The translations under genes were made by a program, and so were the position numbers. Below the pieces are notes generated by a model. That model worked only from the letters and a program-made list of their open reading frames with translations, was not told the origin of the DNA and ran no database searches. From NCBI GenBank assembly GCA_018969455.1, contig JAGWYI010000211.1, positions 1 to 7,259 of the forward strand: a DNA stretch of 7,259 nucleotides, read 5' to 3'. This document shows, piece by piece, positions 6,798-7,259 of this stretch; position 1 is the stretch's first letter; every line of letters starts with the position of its first letter. Source of the DNA: Bacteroidota bacterium (lineage in GTDB: Bacteria; Bacteroidota; Bacteroidia; Chitinophagales; Saprospiraceae).

Positions 6798-7259
6798 ATG
6801 AAACTAAATTTGTTTGGAATTCCTCTTTTCTTTATCCTGTTTGCCTTTGTAGGAACCATCTTTGGCCTTGTTTCGATCGGAATGCAATGGCATGATTTCA
6901 AAATTATTCAAACCGGTATAAAAACAACTGGCATTGTAAGCGATTATCGCATCAGTTCGGATGGCAACCGGGCGCCTGTTGTGAAGTTTCAAGGCCCCGA
7001 TTCTCTGCTTACCTATTTTTCTGCCACCTATTCCAGCCCGCCAGCCTATAAAATTGGCGAAAAAGTTAAAATCTGGTACACTCCTGATCATCCGGAAAAT
7101 GTCGTTATGTCTGGATTTGAACGATGGTTTATGCCCATTTTTTTTGCAGTTTTCTTCCTGATTTTTGGCGGAATTGGATACGGTGGGATCTTGTTTAACT
7201 ATGTGCGCAACAGGGAACAAAAACGATTGCTTCTATCGGGGACGGCGGTTCAAGCTACG
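6798..7259 (+). CDS. DUF3592-like membrane protein, N-terminal 154 residues (truncated by window edge)
   Basis: The frame is open from the ATG at 6798 to the end of the window. A first membrane segment lies at about residues 4-28 (FGIPLFFILFAFVGT...). A soluble, probably extracytoplasmic beta-rich part (~40-105) carries TTGIVSDYRISSDG, APVVKFQGPDS, SSPPAYKIGEKVKIWYTPDHPENV, the pattern of DUF3592 domains. A second membrane segment lies at ~111-135, followed by a basic RNREQKR stretch. The last residues, LLLSGTAVQAT, resemble the beginning of another such beta segment, so the full protein may hold a second copy beyond the window. Function is unknown for the family. The 20-base gap to the DUF4286 gene supports a shared transcript. 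No Shine-Dalgarno is apparent. Confidence 0.82.
   Translation, partial: MKLNLFGIPLFFILFAFVGTIFGLVSIGMQWHDFKIIQTGIKTTGIVSDYRISSDGNRAPVVKFQGPDSLLTYFSATYSSPPAYKIGEKVKIWYTPDHPENVVMSGFERWFMPIFFAVFFLIFGGIGYGGILFNYVRNREQKRLLLSGTAVQAT

Noticed and set aside
6882..7220. Minus-strand open frame opposite the DUF3592-like gene
   Set aside because: It is the antisense shadow of a frame with two membrane segments and DUF3592 pattern; no domain was recognised in it.

Overview
The window looks like a chromosomal segment from a member of the Bacteroidota, most likely a Saprospiria-type lineage (inference). Three things point there. The large minus-strand protein ends in the gliding-motility-associated, type IX secretion C-terminal domain (LPNAFTPNGDGSNDLF...). 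A DUF4286 protein typical of that phylum is present. The genes have no convincing Shine-Dalgarno sequences, and TAnnTTTG-like promoter elements occur upstream. Base composition is moderate, with AT-rich intergenic stretches. I saw no mobile element, tRNA, rRNA or CRISPR.

Layout: 1-474 (minus) is the N-terminal part of a membrane-anchored alpha/beta hydrolase cut by the window edge. 475-969 is a gene-free divergent intergenic region of about 495 bases. It carries a perfect 13-bp inverted repeat, a third partial copy of the same word, and candidate promoters. 970-3468 (plus) encodes an exported PIG-L/LmbE-type deacetylase with a beta-rich middle and a C-terminal class I glutamine-amidotransferase-like domain. 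A strong hairpin terminator (3479-3524) separates it from a convergent gene. That gene, 3523-6282 (minus), encodes a 919-residue secreted multidomain surface protein with cadherin/Ig-like and fibronectin-III-like modules and a T9SS sorting domain. A 174-base divergent intergenic region (6283-6456) carries a 13/14 matched inverted motif pair. Finally, 6457-6777 (DUF4286) and 6798-7259 (DUF3592-like membrane protein, cut by the window edge) form a probable two-gene transcription unit on the plus strand.

The genes do not form an obvious single pathway. The exported deacetylase, the T9SS surface protein and the membrane-anchored hydrolase all fit the cell-envelope and extracellular biology of a gliding, polymer-degrading bacterium, but no shared substrate can be read from the sequence. 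I found no clear previously undescribed system. The most worthwhile leads are the repeated intergenic words, the deacetylase fusion architecture, and the terminator that overlaps the stop codon of the opposing gene.
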